Source: Chionis minor (lineage: Eukaryota > Chordata > Aves > Charadriiformes > Chionididae). Taken from it: a DNA stretch of 64,000 nt. Below are positions 12,151 through 26,845 of the stretch, piece by piece. The DNA lies in assembly GCA_013398295.1 (NCBI GenBank), contig VZSF01002920.1, positions 62,001 through 126,000 of the forward strand. Reading direction: 5' to 3'. Under the pieces are notes generated by a model, which saw only the letters and a list, made by a program, of their open reading frames with translations, ran no database searches and was not told the origin of the DNA. Every line of letters begins with the position of its first letter. Position 1 is the first letter of the stretch. The translations under genes were made by a program, and so were the position numbers.

Positions 12151-14049
12151 CCAAAGCCAAAGGATGAACAGGATTCCCCCTTACCACAAACTATTGCAAC
12201 TGTACATCCTGCAAAAGACGATATCCCCAAGCACAGCACAAGGAGGGCCCAATGGACAAATGGTCCTTTCTTTGCCTCAGAAATCTGTAATGTTTTCTGT
12301 GGGGTTTTTCTCATGCTTTTTTCAGTGCTTGCGGTTAAAAGCACTGGCATAGTTTTTGTCAAGTCAGTGCAATTATGGCAGCACGCATCTGTGGAACTCC
12401 CGATTGTATCTGTTCTCAGCAAAAGCAGCTAAATATGAGGAATGGTACCAGAAATGACCTATGGTCTATCTCTACTGGGTGCCTTCATTCATTAAAAAAA
12501 AAAAAAAAAATCACAGATAGACTTGCGTAAAAAGAACTAAAAACATAAATTGCAATCAACAGGGGTTTTCAGAGTTTGCCAAGTGAAGCTCTGAGCAGTT
12601 TATCTGTCTTAACTGGTTTAGCTAAACTACATCATATCCTTTCTTGAATGCTTTTTAACTGGTAAAAGCAGTTTTAATTCACCCTGTCTCCCTTTAATCC
12701 TGAAGTGACTTCAGGCAACTTGAGCAAAGGCCCTTTACTTTCAAATAAAAGTGCCACAAAAGAGTTTTGATATAGTCAGTCCCATTCTCTTTAAATGCAC
12801 ACCTTTAACCCAGGTCTTCCCATTCACCTGCAGCCAGTTGCAGCTGTTGAATAGAAAAGTCCTAAGTTACTAACTCCTGAGCCTGTGGAAGCAAGACTCA
12901 AAAGATGGTCCTCAGGTTCAAGGTTTAGAAAGCAAGGAGGAACTCAAATGAAAAGCATCTCTAAAATCCCTGTAAAGTGAGGAGCTCTGGTGACCTGCCT
13001 CACCGTCACAGGCTGTCCATGGACCACCCCTGCTCCTGTGCAGCCCGCTCTACAGCGGTGGGAGCAAAGCCTCCCTGGGCACACACCTTCGGGGGTCTGG
13101 CACCACTGGGAGAAGAGCTACGAACCTCCCATGTGGTGCCTGGTTAATGTTTATTTCATTCACAGCATTCAAACCTGAGCTACAGGCGTATAACCACTGT
13201 GAGAACTGTCTTGTCTACTTGCAGAAAATGTTCTTGCATATACAGAATTCAACATAAAGGAAATACAGCCTATGCAAATGTATTTCTTTATGTGGCCACC
13301 AAACCTATGAAATTGAAATCTGCTTTGGCAGTAGCAGATTAGCCTTATTTACATGGTTTGCCTACTGCTTGGATATAATGCAGTGCTTTAATTTTACAGT
13401 AAAATCTTTACATTTTTATATTCTGTCCTTTTTCAGGATAGGTTAATAAATAGTACCCAGAATTTTATTGTGCTATCCAAGTGACTTGATCTCTTTGACC
13501 AGATCAACCAAATTATTTTAATCAAGCTTCAAGGCAAGCGTTAATGGGGAAGAATGTAAAAATTACTTTTTAGAAATTTTGTCTCCTTTCAAACAAAATT
13601 TGCTTTTTCCTCAAGAGGTTCTTCGAAGAGAACTTGCTCATTAAAATATTAATTGGAAACAGACAGAGAAGTGTCACGAACAGAGTCACATATCTATTGA
13701 AATCTGCCTAGAGGAATGCAATTGCCCTGTTTCCCAAATAGGCTTTGTAGCACTGACCAATTCATTCCATTAAAAAACACGGCAAGACAACCTTTCTAAG
13801 TTCCATTTGGTAAACAGAAGATTTAAAGGTGTAGAAATTAACAAGTATAGCAAGAGTTATGACTTTTTCATATTATCTCCTGGGAAAGGACCACTTCCAA
13901 AATAAGGTAAACCTTTTCAGTGACTGAAAATAGAAGAGTGACATCACCGTTCCTTATTCCAGACTTCACTATTGAGTACATATTTTTACACGATGCAATC
14001 CAAATCTTTTTCTAGGTTGATTCAAGAGATAGGGGGAAAAAAAGATGTT

Positions 14050-14830
14050 TTCCGTCTGTGTTTGCCACGGCAGCTCTGTGTCCCGTTGCTGGCTTCCAGG
14101 TCTCTGCTTTCCAAATGGTTCCGAGTCCCTTCCAGCGCCACGGTGCTGTGGACAGGAGCCCAGGTAGCTGGTGAAGCTGCGCAGCAACAGGGTCAACAAA
14201 CCAAACTCCTCCGTGTGATTAGCCTGACCAGGCAAGGAGAGGGAGTCAGAAATGCAGCCCTTTACACCAGCAGAGGTGGCCACCCATTTGCTTCGCTCCT
14301 GCTCACGAGGAGCAGGATTTGTACAGCCCCTTGGCAGCTCTGCCCTGCTTCTGCTGGATGGGGTTTCAGAGTAATCAGAAAAGAACATTTCTGGGTCTGC
14401 AGCAGCATATGGGCAGGGCTTCCATAAATGTGCCAGGCCTGCCCGAGCATCCCCGGAGGCTGCCGTTACGTAGCATTGCTTGCCAGCGAGCTATGTCCTG
14501 CTCGACTAAGGAGGCCCGCTCCACTAGTTCAAGAGTAGTCCAGTAAAGTACAAACACACTCACTTCACACCTCCATCTCTCTGTCACACTCCTGACTCGT
14601 GCCGACCTTTCAGCAGCTTGCAGTTTTTCCAATGGCCGGCTTTTTTTTTGGTTTTTTTTTTTTTTACATCTCTGATCAAGGACTTGAGTTTTCACACAGC
14701 ACCGAGCGCTTCCGTCTGCATACCAAGAGCCCTCACCCCTCTTGATTTCAACTGCTGGGAGGAGGTTGGGATCGCTTTGTTTACCGTGCCAAAGAGTACA
14801 TGCTGTAACAAGTGAATGTGGGCATAAGCG
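14050..14830. other. CpG-enriched, GC-richer stretch of unknown role
   Basis: By manual count about 25 CpG dinucleotides fall in roughly 780 bp, including gccgttacgtagc and accgagcgcttccgtc. The surrounding sequence goes hundreds of bases with almost none. Overlapping open frames on both strands follow from the composition. It could be an unmethylated regulatory element, a lost promoter or an old GC-rich repeat. I see no TATA box or coding exon tied to it. Confidence 0.35.
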
Positions 14831-17800
14831 GTGTGCCACAAACTTCACTCCGTGCCACTGAGGGAAGGACTGGAAGAACTGGATTTCTGCCAGCCAGTAC
14901 AAAGGTAAGGTAGCCTGGGAACAGGCAGTTCTGGTAGCTCTCTTCTGCAGAGCCTTGTAAGCAGCAGATCTCATCAGAACCAGGTAAAAAAACTCTGCAT
15001 GGATTTGCTTATTTTGGTCTACGCCTGCTACACTTTGAGCTGGGTCATTCCTAAGCTAAGGGTGTGATTCAGGTATATCCCACCCGACCTCCAGCTCCTT
15101 TCCCAGAAGGACATGGGACTCCGGTTCATCCTGTGTCATACCTGCTAACCCCATGGAGATACCTGGGAAAGAACAGGTCAGTGATAGTGTACTATATATA
15201 GACAAGCAAATCATCACCAAGTTTTTTTACAACTGTTTGCGCTGTGGGTTTTGGGGTTTTAGTCTGCATAAATTTGCATTTAAAAAAGAAATATCTGTAT
15301 CTTAATGCACAGGGACACTCACAAAGGTGGCTTGTTTTGCTATGCTTACTAGTAGATGTGCACTGGTAGCAACCACAGTGAGCCAAGATGCTTACATCTA
15401 GCATGCAGACATTACCAAACTTTAAAAACCTCTGCTTAGGTATTTCCTAGCACTCTAGAACACTACTTTCCTTCAGCACATCAGGCTTTCCTAGTAATGT
15501 CTCATCGCCACTTGACCCCTCTCACTGTCAGGCTACTTGGAGACCTATTTTACACTTGTGACTTGGTGGGATTCTCCAGAAGTGTCATCTATGTGACTGC
15601 CAGAGGGTGATTGTCTAAATGTCCTTAGAGCATATCTCCTGGACATCAGAGGAAGAACCAGCTAAAACTGATAAATCCCAACTCTATCTCATTTTATTCA
15701 ACAGGCTAGTATTGTAGGAAATGTGCTTGAAGGACCTGTTTGCTGATCTTTTTTGGGAGCAGAAACTTAAACCCAGGCCTCCTGCACTTGTAACTAAGCT
15801 TGGTGAATTTTTAGATAGTACTTTTGCTGAAATGTTACAATGGTGGGAAAAATAGAGAGCTTTTGTTCTTTGTACATGTAACTAATTGTTTGCTCAGAAC
15901 AGAAAGCCAAAGAAAGTTGCTGGGGCTGTGAGGGCCAGCTGCTCCAGGAGGGATGGGCAGCTAAGGGTAACACCAGCACAAGCCATGCCCTCACCTAAAG
16001 GTGCAGTCCCATGGGGGCTGGACACAGCAGGAAGAGACAGTTGCTGGTAACAAGGACCACTGACAGCCCCAGACGAGGCAAGTGATGAACCAGGTCCAAG
16101 GGCTGTCCAGAGAGCCCAGTCAGGAGGAGGAGGAGATGAGGCCAGAGATGAGACAACAGCACGGACCCAAGGGATCCACCTAGGACACAAGTCCTGAGAC
16201 AGGGCTGGAGATGGGCACCCCTGAAATGTCTCTGGGGCAAGGATGAGAGCCCCAAGCTGAGCTGAAATGGAGCTCCTGGGCCATGGGCTGGGGTGGTGAA
16301 GGCCTCAGGGAAGGCACCTGTGCAGCACCAGAAAGGCCATCAGCGGCTCCAGGGCTGTGAAAGAGAAATGTTTGAACCCCTTTTGTTGAACAGTCACCAA
16401 GACATGGAAGATAAGGGCTCCAGGCATAAGATGAGCCATATCCATGAGAAGCTTTGGATGCTTAGACATAGGTACCTCTCCTAACATCTTAGAGCAGCAG
16501 GAAGAAGGCTCAAGTTCCCTAAACTCCAAGAAATGTGCCCTAGCTGGGTGTTTATTTTGAGAAAGGCAGGACAAGAGAGTTTTTTGAAGCCTACAAGTAA
16601 TACTAAAAGCACATCCTTCCCTGTCAGGTGAGGGCTCTGCAGGCCATGGGTGAAGCGCTGGATTAAGACCTCTTGGAACTTCTCTGGCTTCTCTCCTTAA
16701 CATATTTTGTGGCCATACAGAAATCTATGACTGTTTTTCACCTTCAAAAAGCTTCTTAATTCATCATCCTCATCAGATCTGCCGTGGAAATACTAGCACC
16801 AATTACTCTTAACACAATTTCTTTTTCTGAGTGGAATTTACATGTTTATTAAAACATTGTCTGCCTCATTTAACCTTAGGATTGAATAGAGAGAGGAATG
16901 TAGAGAAATAGAAATATAAGGAAAACAAAAACAGATTTGAGAGAACCTCCTTTAGTAACAAGTTAAATTAACCAAAAGAGTAGCTCTACCACACAAATTC
17001 TCTGCTGACAGGCTTGGAAACCCCTCCAAATCACTTAGCATCTAAAAGCCCTGAAATTCTATTTGTTTATGCACAGTCCCCTCATTTTTAGCACAAAGCT
17101 TCTAAAATTCTAAAAAGCCAGAAAAAAATAAATCAGGAGCTTTACGCACAGACATAGCAAGCAAGTTAAAATACATATTGCTTCCTTTGAGAAAAAAAAT
17201 AGCTGAACTATGTGAGGACTGTCTACTAAAATGTGTTCTGGAGGATACTGAGCATCATTTCACAAATATATTGCTCAATCTGTCAAATTTATTTACACAT
17301 ACGCAGATAGGCCTGCTATAAACATTACAGCACTGGTTACCGCACTTAATAATGTTAGTGTTGATAACGAGACTCTATGTTTGAGTTTTATCATGTACAT
17401 TAATTCCCACCAGTCTGGCATTGCATGCATTAAAATATCTGTTTAGCAGACCATAAGTAGGGGATGCAACATCAAAAATAACTCTTGGAATTGACACATG
17501 CTCAAGATGTTGTCTTCCTACTAAATTAATGACAATAGTAATGATAGCGAGATTTCAAAAAGTCATGTTCTTCTCTTAGGAGACACAGATAGGGAAGGAA
17601 CATGATGCTGGCAGGTAGACAAACTCCATCAGTATGAAATGGCAGTCTGTTAATTTTTGCCAGCTCATTGTGTTTGCACATGCTAATGGCAATAAAGAAA
17701 ATGCTGTCACTTGGAAGTATTTATATCAAGGTATCACAATCATCGTTTATGCAGCTGAGCAATGTACAAAATAGAATAGCTTTTTGGCTGTTATAACAGC

Positions 17801-20800
17801 ACTTATTTTTGTTGTACGAAAACACCTTACAGCCCGAGCAGGGCCTGCTGTATCTCTGTTTATCAACACATTGGGGGACACAGATAAATCTGTTTTTACC
17901 AGTAGTTCAACTTGTAAGTAGCATAAAGCAGCCCATAAGACAAATCAACAAAACAAGATTTGAGAAGTGAGAATGCAAGGGGTTATTTTTATTATATCAT
18001 AAATAAAACGCAACCTGTCAAAATATACCTTGTCCTTTTCCTAGGGAGATAAGTAGGAAAAAAAGCACGCAACAGGTAGGGTAGAAATGCAGGTTAGGAA
18101 TTTGGTTGCTTTTCCCCCGGATTAATGCCCAGAAGGGACAGGCTCTGGCCACGGCATAACCCAAGCTCAGAGCACGCACCAGCTATGGAGGAGCAACCCA
18201 GAGGAGGAGCTAATCCTGCTCCTGCTCGGGGCAGGTGCTGGTGCCCTGGGACAGGTTTGACCCTCAGTGCCAGAGCAGCACCAGGGCTCCTGAAAGAAAC
18301 CTGCAGGCAAAAAGCAAAGTTTGGGGGAAAACAAAGAAGAGATTTGGACCAACTGTGAGAGATCTTAATTTTTCAAGTGCATATTCCAGCAGTTATGTCC
18401 TCTTATTTCCAAGGGATTCATATAATGAAACCCAGATGCTTCTCTGGCTATCAGTTTAAAGTCTCCAAAGGTTTTTTTTCAGTCAGGAAATGAAAAAATC
18501 CTTCTATAGCTGTTTCATTTCAACAAATGATTTTGCCTTCACTTTTTAACTTATAAGTATGTACAAAATCAAAATGAAAATGAACAGTAATTTAAAATGA
18601 CATTTTTTCCAGAATATTTTTATATTATTGCAACTTTCTCTCCCTTTCTTACTGAGATTTTGCATGAAAGTAAACAATACATCTCAGAAATAAGTTTACT
18701 TAAAAGTGGTGCCCTTTTTAATTCAAAGCAGCTTTTCTAGCAGCTCTACTTCCTGCACTTTAAATACTAAAGTCAAAATACTCTTTAAAACATTTGCTCA
18801 ATGCATTCTGCAGAATGCTACATATCATTCAGTCATTTGCACCCTTGCAGAGGGTCTTTAACATCTCAAAGCCAGAAATGTTTAGAATGCAAACAAACAT
18901 GCCATGGGGATATTTTTCCCAACATTTAGGCTGCGGACTCTATTATCTATGTTTAGGAATGTATTTTACCAACCAGCTCCAACTGATTTAAATAGAATTC
19001 AGGCTTTGAAATCCTTTAAATGCTTAAGTGGCTCTGTGGGCCAAAACCTCACTCCCTCTGGTTTAATTTATATTGATATTGGTAATTCAGAGACTACAGC
19101 ACTGAAAATAGGAACAAGAAATACCCCCCAGAATTGAGGCTAGAGAAGCAGCTTCAGTAAGTCACCTGCACTTTTCAGTGATCCTTGCCTAAAGCCTAAA
19201 GAAAACTATGTTTTCTTTTCCCTTAGGAAAAAAAAGGAGATAGTTTTCTTTCAGCCCATCACAGTCCATCCTCTCTGCAATAATTTTATTTTTTTAAACT
19301 GGAAATAGAAATAGCAAAAAATGCCACAAGATATCCTACTCTGATGATCTTACCAAAATCAAGAACAGAGAAATTACTGGAAATTGCATTATAAAACCTC
19401 ACCTAGGAAAGTTGCCTGGTTCAGGAAACTTAGACAAGTTTCAATTACAACTGGACAGTTTTTTGCCAGCTGAACAGAGCTTCTGAATATTCAAATCTTT
19501 GACTTTCCTCTTATTTATGAAAACATTGTTTTTAATATTTATTCTGATGTATACAAACATCAGATTTTTTACTTTAACCGGCAATTTAGGCAACATAGAA
19601 AGTCTAGCATGTAAAAAGGTCACAAAATCAGACACTGAATTTAGTGGCTTTGGGCAGAATTGAAGGTTCTTCCCTTTGGGGCTTGAATGTTGTCAGGTTT
19701 CCACACTGCAAAGAGCAAATACCTCAAAAACCTTCCTCTCTAAGGGTCACAAGCCAACTGTTCCTTTCTACCACATATAAGCTGCAAAACTCAGCAAAAC
19801 ATCGCTATCCCCTGCTATTGTTGCATTTGGTATTGCTTCAGCAGAACTATTCTTCCCCCTCAATTTTCTGCTTTATTTCTGCAGGAATTCTCCATATCCC
19901 CTATCAAGAGGTTATATCCAGCTGAGTGCAGCGATAGACATTCACCCATCGGCAAACACAGCTGCTTCTGAAATTCTGCTTGGCTGAAACGCATCCCTGT
20001 GAGGTGAGCGGGATAATAAGGTTTTATTTCTTGTAGCAAAACCTTTGTGTGAGTCTGCTCCCCATCGTCCTGCAGGACTAAGATAGTTAAGAATACCAAC
20101 AACAGCCACAATAGCTAATGGGCTTGTAATCTAGTTTGCATAATGAAAAATCTGTATTAATGCTAGCTAATTAACTTGGGAAAATGACATTTGAAAAAAA
20201 TACATATTCTTCCCTTTGGAAAAGAGTAAAATACGTGGCAAGTTCATACGATCACTTTATTGACAAAAAGGCTGAGTATCAGGCTAAAGGTGAGGGGAAA
20301 AATTAATATTATTGTATTATGAAATATGGTGATCCAAAAGAAAAATGTAGGTCAAACATTAGGAAACTTTGAAAATTAATCCAGGAATACTGTGAATTCT
20401 TTGTGCAGAAGTCTTCAAACTGTTGATTTCCATATAGACATGTCGGAGACACAGTTATCGACTCTGCAGGGAATTCAGCTTCCCCAGGACCGCAGGTTGC
20501 TAGGGCCAGATTTCTAAAGACGGAGGTAGAACAAGACTGAGGATGGGGGACAGGAGAACTGGATGAAGCCCTTGCACCAGGACACATGCCAGCCACTCAG
20601 CACCTCTGTTTGAGGGATTTTACACACCAACGCCCTGTCACTTCCCTCCATAAATGTAAAGCCCACACTGTCCACCAGTGCAGTAACAGTTGCTATTACT
20701 CTTGCAATCATCCATAAGGACAAAGATGGGATAATGAGAAAATCAGAGGTGGAGTGGGACCAGTAAGGAGGCGTTGAAGCAGGTTTGGAGTGGTTCCCTT

Positions 20801-23800
20801 CAAAATATGTTACACTTGTGACCCTGAAAGGGCAGGAAAGAGCAGGGATTTTGGCTGATAGTCATGGGGCCTGGGTAGCCTCCTCCTTGTGGTAAAGACC
20901 CTTCAAAGAGCATCCTGTCCCCCACCCTGGGGCAGCCGGCCAACTGCAGACTGTGAAAGGTGCTTGAATGTTTGTGACTTCAGGCATTTTGCAGCCTGAC
21001 ACATCTCATCTTTTACTGACCTAAATTTACGGTTTCTGCAGTTGCTTCAGGCCATTCACAGAAGGCTGTCTCCACTTTGAAGATGGAACTGTTATAAATG
21101 TCAAACACCCTTGTGATTATTTATGTGCATATCTGCATTGTATCAGTCGTTTACATTATAGCAATCAAAGTGATAAGGTCAGAATTCAGCAAAAGGTCAA
21201 AAGTCGGCATTTTCTGCCTGAAAATAACGCACCACTGAAAAATATTTGACCAACTCTAAGCTGAGCTCAGGTAGAACGACTGATACATATCACACGTCCT
21301 TTCCTCAGATATCGGACGTGAAGCTTTCAAAACTGCAATGAAGTTGTTACACACTGCCTTCCTGTGGCTCCTGAAAATACTTTCACTCCAAGTCTCACCA
21401 TAAAAATGCATCACTGCAGAGCAGTTTTTCCCGTGATCTATTTACGAAATAATCCCCTCCCTCAGCTCATGACAACTTAACAGCCCTATTCCACTAAATT
21501 CTTTACATTCTAAATTTTCAGGTAACTCTAGAGCCTGGTCCTATGCATAGTACAGTCAATGAAAAAAACTATGTTAATTTTGATGGTACAGGATCAAATC
21601 CTGTAGAACAAGGCATTTTATTAACTTTTTTTGTAATAAATGCAGTACATTAATATATTGAACTCCTTAGTCAATATACATTTATTCTCTTTCCTTCGTT
21701 TCTTTCTATTAGCAACCTATAATTTTTTACCATTTGGTTGCCTTTTTTTACCCTCCCACCCTATTCCTGAATTGCTCCTTAATTCTCCAGTGTAAGACTA
21801 AGTTCTATTCCTTTCTCTTCTTTATTAAGAAAATTTGTGGTATAAGAGGGTACTGATTCTTTTCAACCTATATTTCCATTCTGCAGTATTTTAGTTTTAC
21901 CTTGCGTGAACAAACTCGTAGTTATTCACAAATAAAAGCAGGAAAAGACCTACCTTTGCTTGATTTTCCCTCAGAGACAAGCAGAGCCACTGAATAAGGA
22001 AATTGTATTCACTGGGAACTAGAGGACATTTTCTGAGTTAGTAGCAATTCTCAGGGAATTAGTTGTAGTAAATTGCCCAAGTTTCACAGGCCAGTGGGTG
22101 TAGGGTAAACTTCATGGTAGCAATCAGAGGAGGAAAAATCTTTCTCCCTCAAGGAAAGAAAGATGGTTAGAGAAAAATAATAAAAAACATTTGCTCAGTG
22201 AAAGAGTTGCATCTTGGAAAAGAAATGCTAGCAGAGAATAACAAATATCAGTGGCTGACAAACTAGTGCCTCCATCTAACTGCAAAAACCCACCAGTCAA
22301 ATTTTATGTAGCTGTGGGACATCATGAAGCAGCATCCCTGCATTTGCAATATCACACACTGATCTGAGCAGGACCCTACCTTAAAATATATTAAGCATTA
22401 AAAGCAACCTAGGGAAAGAGAACATGAACAGGAATTGAAGACACCACCATATACATTAAAAAAAAAAAAAGACAAAAATGACAGATTACACAATTATTTG
22501 TGTTAAAAGAGGACAAAATCATAGGCTATAATAAAAATTGCTATAGATACAAGGAAGGGGAGGATCTAGCTTGTGTGATGTCAAAGGTTATAAATAAGAA
22601 CAGTGGACTAAACTCAGGAAAGGAAGGAAAGTCTGGTGAATATTAGGGTAAAATGAAAGTTGTAAGATTATTTTGTTCTGTGGGGAGTATTTGACAAGAA
22701 TACGTGAACTGTTAAAGAATAGACCAGGTGACCTATTAAACTTTACTTCACTTGTAAGATTATGACAGCTATATCCAGAGAAGGAAGTGTCATTAACCTC
22801 AGTATCATGGATACTTTCAGTGAAACAACACAAGGTTGGCACCTTGTTCTGTGTGAAAAATAGACGATATTTTATTTAATATGCAAATTGTCAATGTCTG
22901 AATTATTTTGGATGAGAGCTAAGAGAACTGAAGGATTTTAGGCTATCACAACTTGTTCCACAGTTTTCTAATCCCTGCAGTGCAATGCAAAGACATTCGC
23001 TTGCACCGTAGCGCTGTGATCTGCAAAAAGATGCCAGCCTGTTTCCTATTATCCATCTGAAATCTCCCCTCCTCCTTTTGCAGAACGGATGAGGAGAATG
23101 ATGCTCGTTGTCAAACACACTTCCATACGCTGGGCTGAAGTTAATTACGAAGGACTTAGGCTGGCTTAGAGCTGCTTAGGACCCAACACGTGACAATGCT
23201 GGCTATGCTGGGAAATGAATGACGAGCACTACCCTACTAATGCCTGGTGTAACCATTAACTCAAGGGCAGCCACACAGAAAGCTATAAAGGAGGTAAAAT
23301 CAGTAGAGCAGGGACACTATTTGCTAAGTGCCAGCTGTTAATCCAGGGTAGCGAGTTAATTTTTAAAGGAAGAATTTGCCGTAAGAGAGTCATGCATGCT
23401 CACACAGCTCCCGGATGGATTGCGCCTTGCTGGGATATGGAACCCAGTCTGGGAGCAACAGTGAGGATGGTGCAAACAATTTTTCTTCCTCAGCCTGTCT
23501 GTTGTCATTACCTATTTTGCTACATTTTCTGAATCCTGCTCCCAGATGGCAATTTATAGCTTAGCTGAATAAAGAAAAAAAAAAAAAAAAAGGGGAATTT
23601 TTTCCTACCTGTTTTGCAGATGTATTCTTTCATTGTGATATACAATATACATCACAGCAAACGTATATAGTGCTTTCAAGGGCTGTTGAAAAGGCATGGA
23701 CAGTACACTAGGGTGATTTTTCCCAGGCACATTTTTACCTGTGGCACAGAGAACAGACTGAAGAAATGCCACCTCCTTTATTCCTCCTCCTGCTTTACTG

Positions 23801-26800
23801 GCTTATACAACACCCATTCATTCACATGCCACTGCCACAATCACATGGAAGGACAGACACACCATATACATCAGGATGGTACCCGCTACTGGGTTTCTAC
23901 TGGGCATTTCCTTTACCTTGGTTTGTTTTAGCACCTGCTTTTGAAAGCAAATTGATTTAAAAGAGTGGTTCCTTTGCTTGCAAAGTATTTCGGTCCTGTC
24001 TTTGGGTTACCAATCTGTTACACAAACCAATTTTGAGTTGTTTCCTTTGTTTTATGTTATGGGAAGATGAACAAGTGCTTTGTGATGGCACTCATGAAGG
24101 ACTTGGGATTTGTTAGCATTCCTGATTTTCTGAAATTAGATTTCTGGCTCCTACTAGTGTAACTACTAAAACCAAAGGGTTTGTACTTGTACATGCTTGT
24201 AGTGGTGTCTGCATTTCTTTTCTTTGAGTCACTTGCTATTGAATCTGGCCCAGCTGCTGCTCAGTCCCTGTTGATGACCATGCTGATGTCCTATATTTAT
24301 TCTTTATAAAAGTAACTTGTACGGTATATTACTGCAGCAATTTGACAATAATTGTTTATATAGTGGGCATCTTTAGAGCTAACTTTCTACAGGCAGTGCT
24401 TTGATGAAACTGTCTAATGCTGTACACTCTTTGGAAAATTACCAATATCTATGTTTTCATTTTACTTTTTGGCTTTTTTCCCCTCCCCTTTTAAGTATGT
24501 AATTATTAGAATTTATCTTTTTATAATTTACTGAAAATTAGGCTAAACATCAAGTATTCAGTTATGCAGAACCTTGGAGAAAATGTAGATGAGCCTCTAA
24601 ACCAGACAGTTGCTGCCCCAGTGGGTCCCTAGCACGCCTCCAGACTGTGCACTGACTCTCAAACAGAGTCATTTTGTATGATGATATTCACATTGTCCTT
24701 TATCACATCCTGAGCAGTGCAATATAATGCAGAAAGTGCTTCCATCTCCTAGGGAGAGAAATTACTTCTCATTTTCTGTGTGAATAACTGACTATTTAGG
24801 TCTTGAATTCATCTACATACCTTAGCTTTCATGCACTAATTAGAGGCCTGCTCTCGTTAGGTACCATCTGCAAGCAAGGGAGAGAGACACACACTTCTGC
24901 AGGGTGATTCCTCCCCCCTCACCCAAAGGTCAGGACTTGAAATGAACTTGAGAGGTTCCTGCAGAGAGAGTCTTTGAGGATTGCATTCCTAAAGCAGGCA
25001 CCTCATGGAAATGCCTCAAGTTACCTGGATAAACCGCACTGTAGTGTTCAATTCTTATCATTTTAACCATTTACATGTTAGGTCTGTGGATGCAGCTATA
25101 TAGCCGTGATTTAGCCATTAGAGCAAGAAGGTGTCTCCTGGCAAGGATAACTCTAGTAGATAGATGTTGTACACAGATGGGATGAGACATGCTCTAGGGA
25201 TTCCTGTCAGTGATAAAGAGTGTCTGGGATAACTAACTTGGAGCAGGGACTAAACTTTTAGATGACTGAAAAAAAATCCCATCCTAAATGATAAAGGAAA
25301 CCACCAATTCAGCAGCTCAATAGTCATCTTTTAGTTATCCAGTAGGATAAAGCAGGCAGCAGGATGCAAACTTCCCTGTAATGTTCTGTGAGCATCACTC
25401 AAAGCTATTAGGCTCTGATATGCCTGAAGAGTTGGAAAATAGCTTAGTCTTCATTATTCAATTACTTCCAGCTGTACTGCAACTTTTATGACAGAGAGCT
25501 GGACAGTCACACTAGCAATTTTATGTCCTGCAGCAGGTAGCTAAGTAAGATATTAACTAAATAGACTGGACATGAACTTTCAACTTAATTGTGGTGCCAT
25601 GATAGGAGAAATAAATAGATTTAACTGTAGATACTTTGAATCCATTAAGAGAAGGGATGGAGAAAGGACTAGTGTTTTTTAAGCACAGGATAAAGGTTAT
25701 AGGTTTCTGGAGGATTTTAATGTTCTCAAGTCTTGACCATCCATTTTTGGTAGTCCTTTAAAAGTCATAATAGTTCTGTAACCATATTGCATGCAAGAGA
25801 GAGCAACTGGCTGCTACACTGAAAAATTACTGACGAGGCTATGCAAACCAGCCTTGGACGCTTTGCTTAGCATGGCTTGTGGGATCTTGGATGAGTTTTG
25901 CAGCACGGAAGTGAGACCAAGCGTGTTTAAAGCTTAGCTCATTCTAGTATGACTGGCTGCAGCGTGCAGAAATTCGAGGTTTGGTTTTGCTCAAGGAGGA
26001 AATAAATGACCCTAAAACTGATATTTTCATGTGGCAATGGGGAGGAAAAAAAAAAAAAGCACATTCCTTTGTACCTTTTAATCCTTTCCCCATTTCATGG
26101 CTATAAAAAAATATTACCATGTTTTTTTAATAATCTCCTTTAAAGAAATGTCCTTCATTCTTTCAGTACTACCATGCTGTATTTCCTAGACTTCTATTGA
26201 TTCCCATGTTCTGCTGCATCTTTGGTATTCTACTCGGTTGCTTTCTTCTACCTCAGTATAAATTTTTGCATACATCTCTACCGAGTTGCTTTTCCTGGTT
26301 GTTCCTTCCCTATGAGAATTATTGGTTTTTTGCACCCTAGGCCAGACCTCTGGCAGACTTGTAGAGCATCAGTGTTATAGGCCACACTAAGCAAAAACCA
26401 AGCACTTGCCTGAAGATACAGGTGGGCCTCTTAGTAGGATTATGAAGAGGCTGTGCATGCTGAGCTGGCACTTATTTTTAGGGCACATTAACACACATAT
26501 ATGAATATATACACCTTTCTGCCATTTTACCTGTGCTGCATAGGCGTACATGTCACAGTAAGGAAAATTCTTATTGCTACGTTCCTCTAGCAACCAAGAG
26601 CTATCAATTGGGCAACCCAGTAGTCCCATTTGGGGACTTTTTAACGTGTCTTTTTATACTACTGTATTTTCCTGATCCTTTTTCTGCATTTTCTTGGCAA
26701 CAAATTACTTCAGCGTAATCTTTCTGCTCATATCTCACTGGTATAGAAATATTTACAAGCAAGAAGAAGCTCGTTTAGGCCAAAGGAAAGCTATAAATTA

Positions 26801-26810
26801 ATAATCTCAT

Positions 26811-26845
26811 AATTAAAATGAGATTTTTTTAATCTCATTTTAATT
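26811..26845. repeat. Perfect 15-bp inverted repeat with a 5-nt T loop
   Basis: The arm aattaaaatgagatt is followed by ttttt and then by its exact reverse complement. A partial third copy of the arm (aatctcat) lies just upstream. It would form an AT-rich hairpin. No transposon terminal repeat or microRNA family is recognised. Confidence 0.85.

Noticed and set aside
11973..12422. 149-codon open frame on the - strand with hydrophobic stretches
   Set aside because: Half of it lies in an ancient MIR/L2-like repeat and there is no domain.
13969..14427. Overlapping 139- and 151-codon frames on opposite strands
   Set aside because: Mirror-image open frames over the same bases, without domain or splice support, are a composition effect.
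14375..14974. 199-codon open frame on the - strand
   Set aside because: It includes a Lys/Asn run encoded by a T-homopolymer, has no recognisable domain and overlaps equally long frames on the other strand. CpG/GC-rich composition explains it.
18657..18674. Exact 18-bp match to positions 18-35 (attttgcatgaaagtaaa)
   Set aside because: It is isolated, AT-rich and without extended similarity on either side. It may be chance or a very old repeat remnant.
23563..23595. AATAAA followed by a 17-A run, suggesting a processed pseudogene tail
   Set aside because: The signal directly abuts the A run instead of lying 10-30 bases upstream, and no coding homology is found upstream.
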